Assembly (NCBI RefSeq): GCF_022900255.1
Contig: NZ_JALIRM010000018.1
Coordinates: forward strand, 1 to 64,000
Length of the DNA: 64,000 bases
Direction of reading: 5' to 3'
DNA from: Lederbergia wuyishanensis
Lineage (GTDB): Bacteria; Bacillota; Bacilli; Bacillales; Bacillaceae_C
A program made the position numbers and the translations under genes. The notes beneath the pieces were generated by a model. The model did not search any database. It was not told where the DNA came from and saw only the letters and a program-made list of their open reading frames with translations. Below are positions 33,530 to 42,168 of the stretch, one piece after another. How positions within the stretch are numbered: position 1 is the first letter of the stretch; each line of letters starts with the position of its first letter.

Positions 33530-34303
33530 CTACTTACCTGTAAAACTAGGATTACGCTTTTCAAGAAATGCATGGATACCTTCTTTACCATCTGCAGAAT
33601 CAAAAACAACTCCAAATTTCTTTGCTTCGTGTCTTACTCCTTCATAATATTGCGGTGTTTTACTAAATTGAAGTAATTCAATCGTGGCCCTTAATGAAAT
33701 AGGACTTTTTTCTGCAATTTTCCTTACCATTTCTTTTGCTTTTTCTAATAGCAGCTCCTCAGGAAATGCGTGATTGGCTAACCCCCATTTAACTGCTTCA
33801 CTTCCTAATAAAGAATCGCTAGTGAATAACATTTCAGCCGCTTTAGCTGTTCCAACTAACCGTGGAAGTCTCTGAGTACCTGCAAATCCAGGTATTAAAC
33901 CTAACTGTAATTCCGGAAGCCCTAGCTTAGCATTTTCACTTACAAGTCTAATATGACATGCCATTGCAAGCTCAAGACCACCGCCAAATGCAGCTCCATG
34001 AATTGCTGCTATAATGGGCTTAGGGAAATTTTCAACTTTTTCAAAAACCTCTTGCCCATTCTCCGCAAGCTTTGAGAATTCTTCTCCACTGCTAATCCCA
34101 GTAAATTCCTTTATATCAGCCCCTGCTGAAAAAAAACGGCCTTCACCGTGGATTAAAATTGCACGGACTTCCGAGTCTGGTTCCAGCTGATCTAATAAAT
34201 ATCCAATCTCCTGAATTAGTTCAAAAGATAAAGCGTTTGCAGGCGGACGATTAATTGTTATAATTGCTGCATTCCCATCCTTATAATGAGATAAGTATGC
34301 CAT
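33530..34303 (-). CDS. fadB: enoyl-CoA hydratase of beta-oxidation
   Basis: The product has about 257 residues of the crotonase fold. The oxyanion-hole segments are FFSAGADIKEF and IHGAAFGGGLELAMACHIR; catalytic glutamates lie in LGLPELQLGLIPGFAGTQRLPRL. The second ATG (34303) is preferred because GGAGGT is nine bases upstream. It hydrates trans-2-enoyl-CoA in fatty acid degradation. It lies 24 bases after fadR in the FadR-controlled operon. Confidence 0.92.
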   Translation of the reverse strand: MAYLSHYKDGNAAIITINRPPANALSFELIQEIGYLLDQLEPDSEVRAILIHGEGRFFSAGADIKEFTGISSGEEFSKLAENGQEVFEKVENFPKPIIAAIHGAAFGGGLELAMACHIRLVSENAKLGLPELQLGLIPGFAGTQRLPRLVGTAKAAEMLFTSDSLLGSEAVKWGLANHAFPEELLLEKAKEMVRKIAEKSPISLRATIELLQFSKTPQYYEGVRHEAKKFGVVFDSADGKEGIHAFLEKRNPSFTGK

Positions 34304-34326
34304 ACTCATTTACCTCCTTAACAGTT

Positions 34327-34911
34327 TTATCTTAAAGCACATCCATTTAGCAGCAACTTATGAACAGCTGGTGCAAGTGCAGTTAAATCATACTTTTGAT
34401 CATTAATTACCCAAGTTGTTACCGTTTCATCTATTGTTCCAAAAATCATTTGTCTTGCAAGCCGAATATCCATATTTTTGTCGAACTCATCTTGGGCTTG
34501 CCCAAAGCGTAAGATATCATCGACAACATGTAAATATTCTTTTAGCACTTCGTTAATTTGCATCCTTAGCTCTTTATTTGATTGCCTTAACTCAAGCTGA
34601 GTTACAATAGCTAAATTTCTATCCCTTGATAGGATATTAAAATGATTTTCAATCATTACTAATAATTTCTCTGCAGCTGTTTCTTTTCCTGCAATAACTT
34701 CCTTCATTTTTTCAACGAAATATCCCATTCTTTCACGAAACACAGATATTAAAATATCTTCTTTATTTTCAAAGTAAAGATAAATAGTTCCATCCGCAAC
34801 CCCAGCTTGCTTTGCTATCTTGGAAACTTGTGCTTGATGATACCCATTTTCAGCAATGACAACAACGGCTGCATCAATAATTTGTTTATATTTTGGTTTA
34901 TTTCTTTTCAA
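34327..34911 (-). CDS. fadR: FadR, TetR-family repressor of fatty acid degradation
   Basis: The product has 194 residues from a TTG at 34911 with AGGTGA five bases upstream, the same length as B. subtilis FadR (YsiA); a TTG at 34929 is less likely. The helix-turn-helix reads IIDAAVVVIAENGYHQAQVSKIAKQAGVADGTIYLYFENKEDIL, split over residues 8-52. The effector domain includes QLELRQSNKELR and RLARQMIFGTIDETVTTWV. Long-chain acyl-CoA releases it from DNA. A perfect FadR operator lies in its own promoter region. Confidence 0.95.
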   Translation of the reverse strand: MKRNKPKYKQIIDAAVVVIAENGYHQAQVSKIAKQAGVADGTIYLYFENKEDILISVFRERMGYFVEKMKEVIAGKETAAEKLLVMIENHFNILSRDRNLAIVTQLELRQSNKELRMQINEVLKEYLHVVDDILRFGQAQDEFDKNMDIRLARQMIFGTIDETVTTWVINDQKYDLTALAPAVHKLLLNGCALR

Positions 34912-34968
34912 TACTTTCACCTGCTTCAAAAAAGCTCATGAGTGAACACTTAAGCTTCGAGATAAAAA

Positions 34969-35022
34969 TGAATGACTATTCATTCATAGCTTAATCATAA
35001 TTAGTCCCTATTTTTCTGTCAA
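34969..35022 (-). promoter_or_regulatory. fadR operon promoter with FadR operator
   Basis: On the minus strand TTGACA (35017-35022), a 17-base spacer and TATGAT (34994-34999) form a strong promoter. The start-site region 34969-34986 is TGAATGACTATTCATTCA, matching the FadR consensus TGAATGAATANTCATTCA at all but one fixed position. This indicates autoregulation of fadR-fadB-etfB-etfA independent of lcfA. Confidence 0.9.
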
Positions 35023-35205
35023 GTGACAGTTAGGTAAGGCAGTCCTTTTGCTCATCAACCAACCTTCCTATAAGATATTGATGTATTAATATTTTCACAG
35101 AATAATATAGTCTTAATTAATTATTTTTCCTTTTAACGGAGATTCACTTAACTTATAAAAATTTATAAGAAATTCTACTAATAACTGTTGCCCTGCTAAA
35201 AAGAA

Positions 35206-35226
35206 AAAAGAGCCACTTCGGCTCAT
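35206..35226 (-). terminator. terminator of lcfA
   Basis: GAGCC/GGCTC stem around a short loop six bases after the lcfA stop, followed by TTTTTTC on the minus strand. Confidence 0.75.
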
Positions 35227-35231
35227 TACAA

Positions 35232-36932
35232 TTAACCGAGTTTCTCATCATGTTGCAATTTATTTCTTTCCTCATCAACTAAAACACGGCGAAGTATTTT
35301 ACCGACAGCTGTTTTAGGAAGTTCTTTACGGAATTCATATATTCTCGGTATTTTATATGCAGCTAAATATTTCCGAGCATATGCATCAAGTTCTTCTTCC
35401 GTGACAGCTGCACCTTCTTTCAATACAATATATGCTTTCACAGTTTCACCACGATAAGCATCTGGAACCCCAGCTACAACTAATTCTTGGATAGCTGGAT
35501 GTTCATAAAGCACTTCCTCAATTTCTCGAGGGTATATATTGAAACCACCAGCAATAATCATATCTTTCTTTCTATCCACTACATAGAAAAAGCCTTCTTC
35601 ATCCATATAACCCATATCTCCAGTTAATAACCAACCATCTTTTAAAGTGGCAACAGTGTCTTCAGGCCTATTCCAATAACCTTTCATAATTTGTGGACCT
35701 TTCACAGCGATTTCACCTATTTCATGAGGCGCAGCTTGTTTTCCAGTCTCAGCGGAAATAATGGCGGCATCCGTGTCAGGCCATGGAACTCCAATACTGC
35801 CTTTCACTCTTTTTTGACCATAAACAAAATTTGCATGAGTTACAGGTGAAGACTCTGTTAATCCGTATCCCTCAACAAGCTTTCCTCCTGTTACTTCCTC
35901 AAATTTTTGCTGAACCTCAACAGGAAGTGGAGCCGAGCCGCTCAGGCAAGCTTCAATTGAAGACAAATCATATTTACTTAATTCCGGATTGTTTAAAATT
36001 CCAATATATATAGTTGGAGCTCCTGGGAAAATAGTTGGCCGTTGTTTATGAATGGTTTTCAATGTTGTTTCAACATCAAACTTAGGCAAGAGAATCATTT
36101 TATACCCTTGCATTACTGCTAAAATTAGTACAGTTGTCATCCCATAGACATGGAAAAAAGGTAACAGACCAAGAATGGTTTCTTCTCCTTGTTTCGCTTC
36201 ATACAGCCATGCACCACAAGCAGTAGCATTAGCAATTAAATTCTTATGAGTGAGCATGACTCCTTTTGGATAGCCCGTAGTTCCACCTGTATACTGAAGT
36301 ATGGCTAAATCATTTTCAAAGTCGAAATCATCATATTTATAGCTAATTGCTTTTGATTCAAGCATTATATTTTTAAAAAGGTGTTGATTCCCTTCATGCT
36401 TTACATTGACAACAATTCCTGTGTCTCTTTTTTGAATAAAAGGATAGATGATGTTTTTTGGGAATGGTAGGTAGTCTTTGATAGCGGTTACAATAATGTG
36501 TTCTAGTTTAGTACGTTTTATTACTTTTGATATGCGGGGATAGAGAATATCCAGAGAAATAATAACTTTAGCTCTTGAATCCTTCATCTGGTACTCAAGT
36601 TCTCTTTCTGTATAAAGAGGGTTCGTTTGGACAACTACTCCTCCTGCATACAAAATTCCATAATAACTTATGACAGCTTGTGGACAATTTGGAAGCATAA
36701 TGGCAACTCGATCGCCTTTTTCAATTCCAATTTCTCGAAGATAATTTGACAGTTTTAAAGAACATTCATAAACTTCCTTGAACGTCATTTCTTTGCCCAT
36801 AAAATGGACAGCTGATTTATTTGGATATGCTTTCGCTGCTTCTGTTAAATAAGATTGGACAGGTATCGGTTCATATTCTAACGTTGTTGGTATTGATTCT
36901 GGATACAGTTTCAACCACGGTTTCTTTACCAT
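35232..36932 (-). CDS. lcfA: long-chain fatty acid-CoA ligase
   Basis: The product has 566 residues from the ATG at 36932 with GAGGGGGGAT upstream. Adenylate-forming motifs are ILQYTGGTTGYPKGVMLTH (A3), VEGYGLTESSPVTH (A5), LTGDMGYMDEEGFFYVVDRKKDMII (A7/A8) and the catalytic lysine in KTAVGKILRR (A10). It activates fatty acids to acyl-CoA for beta-oxidation. Here it ends with its own terminator and is transcriptionally separable from fadR, unlike a single lcfA-fadR operon. Confidence 0.95.
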   Translation of the reverse strand: MVKKPWLKLYPESIPTTLEYEPIPVQSYLTEAAKAYPNKSAVHFMGKEMTFKEVYECSLKLSNYLREIGIEKGDRVAIMLPNCPQAVISYYGILYAGGVVVQTNPLYTERELEYQMKDSRAKVIISLDILYPRISKVIKRTKLEHIIVTAIKDYLPFPKNIIYPFIQKRDTGIVVNVKHEGNQHLFKNIMLESKAISYKYDDFDFENDLAILQYTGGTTGYPKGVMLTHKNLIANATACGAWLYEAKQGEETILGLLPFFHVYGMTTVLILAVMQGYKMILLPKFDVETTLKTIHKQRPTIFPGAPTIYIGILNNPELSKYDLSSIEACLSGSAPLPVEVQQKFEEVTGGKLVEGYGLTESSPVTHANFVYGQKRVKGSIGVPWPDTDAAIISAETGKQAAPHEIGEIAVKGPQIMKGYWNRPEDTVATLKDGWLLTGDMGYMDEEGFFYVVDRKKDMIIAGGFNIYPREIEEVLYEHPAIQELVVAGVPDAYRGETVKAYIVLKEGAAVTEEELDAYARKYLAAYKIPRIYEFRKELPKTAVGKILRRVLVDEERNKLQHDEKLG

Positions 36933-36985
36933 ACAATCCCCCCTCGTTTTAATGAACAGTTTGAAAATTAGCACTTATCCCTTAT

Positions 36986-37044
36986 ATTATATGCCAATAT
37001 TTTACTTCATTCAATTGTTCTAGGCAAAAGAAATCCGTTATAAT
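36986..37044. promoter_or_regulatory. back-to-back promoters of lcfA and the divergent oxidoreductase
   Basis: Minus strand: TTGAAT (37009-37014), 17 bases, TATAAT (36986-36991) for lcfA. Plus strand: TTGTTC (37015-37020), 18 bases, TATAAT (37039-37044) for the oxidoreductase. The two -35 boxes are adjacent. A single FadR half-site TGAATGA (minus strand, 37007-37013) overlaps the lcfA -35. Confidence 0.65.
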
Positions 37045-37082
37045 GATGGATAAAGAAAAATTTAAATATTTAGGAGATAATT

Positions 37083-37997
37083 ATGAAAATAGGAATGATT
37101 GGGATCGGGGATATAGCAAAAAAAGCATATTTGCCTGTTTTATCACAAATGAAGGGTATTGAACTACATATTTTTACAAGAAATAAAGAAACGCTCAACG
37201 ACGTTGCAGCTACATATCATATTGAGCATGTTTATCAAAATCTTGAAGAATTATTAGAAAGTGAGATAGATGCAGCGTTCGTTCATTCCTCAACAAGTTC
37301 ACACGAAGAAATAATTGATAAGTTATTAGATTACGGAATTCATGTATATGTAGACAAGCCTATTACATACTTCGGAGATACTTCTACTAAATTAATTGAA
37401 AAAGCAAAAAGTAAGGGACTCATTCTTATGGTCGGTTTCAATCGTCGATACGCACCTCCATATAGACAATTAACCGAAGTATCGAATCCAAATATGATTA
37501 TTATGCAGAAAAATCGCAGTCATCTTCCTGACGATATTAGGACTTTCATTTTTGATGATTTTATTCATGTCATTGATACTCTCCTCTATTTATTCCCATA
37601 TACAATTAATGAAGTGATCATACGTGGGAAAGAGAATAATGGAGAATTACATCATGTCACTTTGCAGCTTGAAGCAAATGAGGGGACCGCTATTGGTATA
37701 ATGAACCGTGATGCAGGTACAACAGAAGAGATTGTTGAGGTAAAAAGTCCTGGTGAAACGCGAAAAGTAGTAAATGTGAGTGATATAACTTCGCATCAAA
37801 ATAAAAAAATACTCAGTTTTGGAAGCGATGACTGGCAACCTACACTAGAAAAAAGAGGATTTCACGATATTATTTCATATTTTTTAAATTTAGTTCGAAA
37901 TAAATCTTTACCTTATACAGCATATGATAGAGATTTAAAAACACATTTACTTGCAGAACAAATTGTTCAGCATTTAAAAAATATTCCTAAAAAATAA
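37083..37997 (+). CDS. Gfo/Idh/MocA-family oxidoreductase
   Basis: The product has 304 residues. The N-terminal NAD(P)-binding Rossmann domain begins MKIGMIGIGDIAKKAYLPVL and contains the family signature HVYVDKPITYFGDTS with the catalytic lysine (EKP equivalent is DKP). FNRRYAPPY precedes the alpha/beta substrate domain. Members oxidise or reduce sugars, inositols or similar polyols. RBS AGGAGAT lies just upstream. It is inserted between lcfA and yshE relative to B. subtilis. The substrate is unknown. Confidence 0.85.
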   Translation: MKIGMIGIGDIAKKAYLPVLSQMKGIELHIFTRNKETLNDVAATYHIEHVYQNLEELLESEIDAAFVHSSTSSHEEIIDKLLDYGIHVYVDKPITYFGDTSTKLIEKAKSKGLILMVGFNRRYAPPYRQLTEVSNPNMIIMQKNRSHLPDDIRTFIFDDFIHVIDTLLYLFPYTINEVIIRGKENNGELHHVTLQLEANEGTAIGIMNRDAGTTEEIVEVKSPGETRKVVNVSDITSHQNKKILSFGSDDWQPTLEKRGFHDIISYFLNLVRNKSLPYTAYDRDLKTHLLAEQIVQHLKNIPKK

Positions 37998-38139
37998 AAG
38001 CCATTGGAAAATAGGTTAGATTTGTGTGTAAATAATTAATTAAAAGCACTTTCTTATATAACGAAGTTAAGTTGAAGAATTATAAACATAAATACTAGAA
38101 AAAAGAAAATAAATGGTTAATTTCATTAAGGGAGAATAA

Positions 38140-38457
38140 ATGAAAAAAAATATAACTATTAAAGAGTTACAGAATTATATTAAGAAGAAGGACTATAAGC
38201 CTGAAATGAAACATGCTTATTTCCAAAAATTGATTGAAGAAGTGGGAGAACTTGCTGAAGTTTTGAGAAAAGACAAGAGATTGGAACATCACGATACAAT
38301 AAAAGGAACGATTGAAGAAGAATTATATGATGTCCTATATTATGTAGTTGGAATAGCCAATGTTTATAATATTGATTTAGAAAAGTGTTTTTATCTAAAA
38401 GAAGAACTAAATAAAGAAAAATATAAATATATTACAGATGCTTCAATTGAAAAATAA
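38140..38457 (+). CDS. MazG-like nucleotide pyrophosphohydrolase
   Basis: The product has 105 residues with the all-alpha MazG metal motif: LIEEVGELAEVLRK and, 24 residues later, EEELYDVLYYVVGIAN (E-x-x-E ... E-x-x-x-D). Such small MazG proteins hydrolyse non-canonical or excess NTPs to NMP and pyrophosphate. A GGGAG lies eight bases upstream of the ATG. The gene is AT-rich, stands alone between the oxidoreductase gene and a repeat-rich gap, and is absent from this place in B. subtilis. Confidence 0.85.
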   Translation: MKKNITIKELQNYIKKKDYKPEMKHAYFQKLIEEVGELAEVLRKDKRLEHHDTIKGTIEEELYDVLYYVVGIANVYNIDLEKCFYLKEELNKEKYKYITDASIEK

Positions 38458-38539
38458 ATATAACGATAAAAGGGCCCGCCAAAAGTCGTATTAATTGACT
38501 TATGTTAGGCCCCTCTCTCCTTTATTTAATAGTCCTGCA

Positions 38540-38760
38540 GGATTATTGATTTACGCTGTAGTTATTAGCTTTCCACGGGCGTAGCGAGGAGCTTCCCCGG
38601 CTCCAAACGCCCGTCTAGCTCCGGCTCGTACGGCGCTATGACTCACAGGACGTGCTAGTGCAGGTGTTGCCACAGGAAGTAGCGCCCTTAGCCTGCTAAG
38701 TCTTACTTCCTGCGGATCTCCCCTGCTCCCGTATTCCCGCAGGGTCACACTTTCCGCAAA
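38540..38760. repeat. GC-rich intergenic repeat-like element
   Basis: This stretch is clearly richer in G and C than its neighbours and contains several inverted words, for example GGGCGTAGCG...CGCC and ACTTCCTG...CAGGAAGT. It resembles GC-rich dispersed intergenic elements of Bacillaceae that contain tracts such as CTTTCC and CCCGCAGG. A 65-codon frame on the minus strand inside it has no protein-like features. The region 38761-38950 to its right holds nothing recognisable. Confidence 0.5.
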
Positions 38761-38952
38761 AAACTACATTGAGCAAAAATCGATTATGTGCTTTTTAAAA
38801 TAGAAAACCGACCCTTTTATCCTCCACTTATTTTAGAGACTTATTAGACAGAGCCTTTTACAGTTTTTGGTTAATTGTTATGCAAGACTATGTTTATTTA
38901 TATTTGATTTTATCAAAACGAAAACAGGTCCGCTTAATCGTTCACACCTCGT

Positions 38953-39033
38953 TTAAGTATTTATTAAATAAATAATACCTAATAGAAAAAAAATGCCACA
39001 TAATACGAGCAGCACTTTCGCGAGTTTTTCCAC
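38953..39033 (-). CDS. possible 26-residue membrane peptide
   Basis: A GTG start at 39033 is preceded by AAGGAG nine bases upstream. The frame reads a short charged N-terminus (MEKLAK), then an almost wholly hydrophobic segment (VLLVLCGIFFLLGIIYLI) and NT at the end, a typical single-pass small protein. It lies downstream of yshE on the same strand, beyond two repeat units, and its ribosome site touches the edge of the first unit. Length is too short for coding statistics, so this is tentative. Confidence 0.35.
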   Translation of the reverse strand: MEKLAKVLLVLCGIFFLLGIIYLINT

Positions 39034-39042
39034 AATCTTCTA

Positions 39043-39357
39043 CTCCTTGTCCAGCTACAACGCCTATCGACTTGCTAACTTCTTGTACTTCCTACGATAA
39101 GTCAACATCAATTACTATTTCTCGGCCTCATTGTGTTTCCGTAATCTTAGTCAGAGGACCTGAAGTTAGTACGTCGTTAAACAGGCGCTTACGCTTTTCT
39201 ACTTATCTAGCTACAACGGCTATCACTTGCTAACTTCTTGTCCTCATTCCTACGATAAGTCAACATCAAGTCGGCCTTCTCAGACTCATTGTGTTTCCTT
39301 AATCTCAGTCAGAGGACCTGAAGTTAGTACGTCGATAAACAGGCGCTTACGCTTTTC
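39043..39357 (+). repeat. tandem pair of ~160-bp dispersed repeat units (copies A and B)
   Basis: Two consecutive units (about 39047-39193 and 39200-39357) share the order CTAGCTACAACG / CACTTGCTAACTTCTTGT / CTACGATAAGTCAACATCAA / CTCATTGTGTTTCC / TCAGAGGACCTGAAGTTAGT / ACAGGCGCTTACGCTTTTCT. The second ends exactly at the yshE stop codon. The units resemble those at 47.8-48.1 kb. The outer ends of complete units (GCGCC-like and GGCGC-like words) are partly complementary, so a transcript could fold. Confidence 0.85.
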
Positions 39358-39765
39358 TTACGGGATTCCCGCTCCAATAACATATGAAAGTCCAACGGAA
39401 ATAACAAGTGAAATAAATCCCACTGCGCGGTTATCCTTTTCAATTTCTTCATCAATTTTAAATTTTGGGGTTAAAAATTCAAAAATGAAATATCCAGTCA
39501 ATAGTAGGACAAAGCCAAATATCCCCCAACCAATCATAACAAAAAGTGTGTCATGATGAAGGATAGAATGTCTAAAAACATTTGCAATCCCAAATATTTT
39601 TCCCCCTGTAGCCATAGCAACAGAAATATTTCCTTTTTTGATTTCCTCCCAATTATTGTACTTCGTTACTAATTCAAAAATAAATAAAAACAAGACAATA
39701 CATAGAACCGTCACGCTATAATAGCCTGCTGTTTGAACAAAAGCATTTTCCCAAAAAGAGTCCAT
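39358..39765 (-). CDS. yshE: YshE family membrane protein (DUF350)
   Basis: The product has 135 residues with four predicted membrane helices (residues about 12-30, 48-66, 72-92, 112-132) and a charged loop LTPKFKIDEEIEKDNRAVGF typical of DUF350. The function is unknown. It follows mutS2 on the same strand, 29 bases downstream, as in B. subtilis. Its stop codon touches repeat copy B. Confidence 0.88.
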   Translation of the reverse strand: MDSFWENAFVQTAGYYSVTVLCIVLFLFIFELVTKYNNWEEIKKGNISVAMATGGKIFGIANVFRHSILHHDTLFVMIGWGIFGFVLLLTGYFIFEFLTPKFKIDEEIEKDNRAVGFISLVISVGLSYVIGAGIP

Positions 39766-39794
39766 CCATTTTCCCCCTTAGGTGAAATATAGCA

Positions 39795-42152
39795 TTATTT
39801 AAATTCTACTATCGTTACACCACTTCCACCTTCACCCGCTTCACCTAATCTTATACGTTTTACAGAGCGGTGATGTTTCAAATAATCCGTAACTCCTGTC
39901 CGAAGAGCACCTGTTCCTTTACCATGAATGATCGAGACACGAGGATAGTTTGCTAATAAGGCATCATCAATGTATTTCTCTACTTTAAGAAGTGCGTCTT
40001 CATAACGTTCTCCACGCAAGTCTAATTCTAATTTCACATGGAAGTCTCTTCCTTTTATTGTGGCAAGTGGCTTCGTTTCTTTTTTCTCTTCACCTTTTAT
40101 GAAAACTAAATTTTTCTCAAGAACCTTCATTTTCATAATTCCAATCTGTACTTGCCATTCATCAGTACCAACTTTTTCAATCAAATGACCTTTTTGACCA
40201 AATGTTGTTACGGTTACTTCATCGCCAGGCTGGAACTCACGCTTTTGCTTATGATCTTTTGTCGGATCTGTCATTTTATCTAATTTTGGAAGTGCAGTAT
40301 CTAACTTTCGTCTAGCTTCTATCAATTCGTGTTCTTTTACTTGGGTACCACCTTCAAGTCGCATTTGTCGTAGCTCTGCCATCACTTGTTCAGCTTCGTT
40401 TTTTGCTTTTTCAATGACTTTAGCTGCTTTTACTTCTGCATCGTCATACATTTTTTGCTTTCGATCATAAAATTCAATCATTTGCTGTTGTAAATCGTTA
40501 AATAATTTTTCGGCATTTTTTAAATAGTCGTGAGCTTCCTTATACTCGTATTCAGCTTCTTTCCGGCTTTTTTCCAATGAGGCAATCATATTTTCAACTT
40601 CGTTACTTTCTGTATCAATCATAGTTCTTGCATATGAAATAACGGAATCCGAAAGTCCAAGCCTTTTTGAAATCTCGAAAGCATTACTTCTACCAGGGAT
40701 CCCTATCAACAATTTATATGTTGGTCGTAATGTCTCTACATCGAATTCTACACTTGCATTTATAACACCAGGACGATTGTAGCCATACGCTTTTAGTTCC
40801 GGATAGTGAGTTGTTGCAATAACATGCGCTCCTCGCTGATATACTTCATCCAAAATGGAAATGGCAAGAGCAGCACCCTCTTGTGGATCTGTACCTGCTC
40901 CAAGCTCGTCAAAAAGGACAAGACTCTCTTGATCCACTTTCTTTAAAATATCTACTATATTGACCATATGGGAGGAAAATGTACTCAATGATTGTTCAAT
41001 CGACTGTTCGTCTCCTATATCAGCAAATACTTCTTTGAAAACTGCAACTTCCGATCCTTCTGATGCAGGTATTTGCAATCCTGCCTGTCCCATGAGCGTC
41101 AATAATCCGACTGTTTTTAATGTGATTGTTTTACCACCAGTATTCGGGCCAGTAATAACCATAGAAGTATACTCATCACCTAGAGTAATATCATTGGCAA
41201 TAGCCTCTCCAATAGGTAATAAAGGATGACGAGCCTTAAACAAGCGAATGATTCCATCTTGATTGATTTTAGGTTTTGTCGCTTTCATTTCTTTTCCAAA
41301 ACGAGCTTTCGCAAAAATAAAATCTAACTCTGCCAATATTCCAACTAGATGATTTAAATCTTCACCAGATTCAGCTACCATAGCTGAAAGCTCTGCAAGA
41401 ATTCTTTCAATCTCCTGCTTTTCCTTTAACTGCAACTCTCTTAGAGCATTGTTTAATTCAACGATTGCTTGTGGTTCAATAAAAAGTGTTTGCCCTGACG
41501 AAGATTGATCATGAACAATTCCACCGTAATGAGCGCGATATTCCTGTTTAACCGGGATAACATAACGCTCATTTCTAATTGTTATAATCGAGTCGGATAA
41601 CATCTTTTGAGCATTTCTATTCCTGATTAAGCCTTCCAGTTTTTCTCTAATTTTCCCTTCACTGCGTCTTGCTTGTTGTCTAATACTTCTAAGAGTATCA
41701 CTAGCTGAATCAAGGACCTCTCCATTTTCATCAATTGCATTTTTTATTTGTTTTTCAAGATCAGTTAAAATAACAATTTGATTCACTTTATCTTCCAGTA
41801 TTGGAATTTCTACTTCATTTTCCAATAACCCTTCAATATAGCGCTTAATAGAGCGACCAGCATATATAGTACTAGCAGTTTGCATTAATTCAATCGCGTT
41901 TAAAACCCCGCCAATTTCCGCTCTTTTTACGTGAGGTTTAATATTATGAATTCCACTAAGAGGAGCATGTCCTTTTAGCCTAAGCACATGAGCAGCTTCA
42001 TCGGTTTCATTCTGCATCTCCACTACTTCACTAAGTTCTGTAGATGGCTTTAAGTTTTTTATTTTTTCTACTCCTAACACAGAAGAGGCAAATTCCTCTA
42101 ACTGAGTTAGGATTTTATTAAATTCAAGGGTTTTTAATATTTTTATGTTCAT
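39795..42152 (-). CDS. mutS2: MutS2 endonuclease/ATPase
   Basis: The product has 785 residues from the ATG at 42152 ([14 protein letters not shown]) with GGAG ten bases upstream; this equals the B. subtilis length, and the ATG at 42176 would overlap polX. ABC-type ATPase: [47 protein letters not shown] coiled coil follows at about 510-630, then a C-terminal Smr nuclease domain ([37 protein letters not shown]). It acts on branched DNA and in ribosome rescue in Bacillus. Confidence 0.96.
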   Translation of the reverse strand: MNIKILKTLEFNKILTQLEEFASSVLGVEKIKNLKPSTELSEVVEMQNETDEAAHVLRLKGHAPLSGIHNIKPHVKRAEIGGVLNAIELMQTASTIYAGRSIKRYIEGLLENEVEIPILEDKVNQIVILTDLEKQIKNAIDENGEVLDSASDTLRSIRQQARRSEGKIREKLEGLIRNRNAQKMLSDSIITIRNERYVIPVKQEYRAHYGGIVHDQSSSGQTLFIEPQAIVELNNALRELQLKEKQEIERILAELSAMVAESGEDLNHLVGILAELDFIFAKARFGKEMKATKPKINQDGIIRLFKARHPLLPIGEAIANDITLGDEYTSMVITGPNTGGKTITLKTVGLLTLMGQAGLQIPASEGSEVAVFKEVFADIGDEQSIEQSLSTFSSHMVNIVDILKKVDQESLVLFDELGAGTDPQEGAALAISILDEVYQRGAHVIATTHYPELKAYGYNRPGVINASVEFDVETLRPTYKLLIGIPGRSNAFEISKRLGLSDSVISYARTMIDTESNEVENMIASLEKSRKEAEYEYKEAHDYLKNAEKLFNDLQQQMIEFYDRKQKMYDDAEVKAAKVIEKAKNEAEQVMAELRQMRLEGGTQVKEHELIEARRKLDTALPKLDKMTDPTKDHKQKREFQPGDEVTVTTFGQKGHLIEKVGTDEWQVQIGIMKMKVLEKNLVFIKGEEKKETKPLATIKGRDFHVKLELDLRGERYEDALLKVEKYIDDALLANYPRVSIIHGKGTGALRTGVTDYLKHHRSVKRIRLGEAGEGGSGVTIVEFK

Positions 42153-42168
42153 CTTTAAAAACTCCGTC

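Noticed and set aside
38463-38515. Terminator after the MazG-like gene
   Set aside because: AGGGCCC and TTAGGCCCCT pair only poorly, and the T-tract is interrupted; it was not convincing enough to list.
38551-38748. 65-codon minus-strand frame in the GC-rich element
   Set aside because: The Arg/Ala/Pro-rich translation reflects base composition; no ribosome site.
39043-39357. CRISPR array
   Set aside because: Units are long, imperfect and contiguous; there are no short identical repeats with unique spacers.
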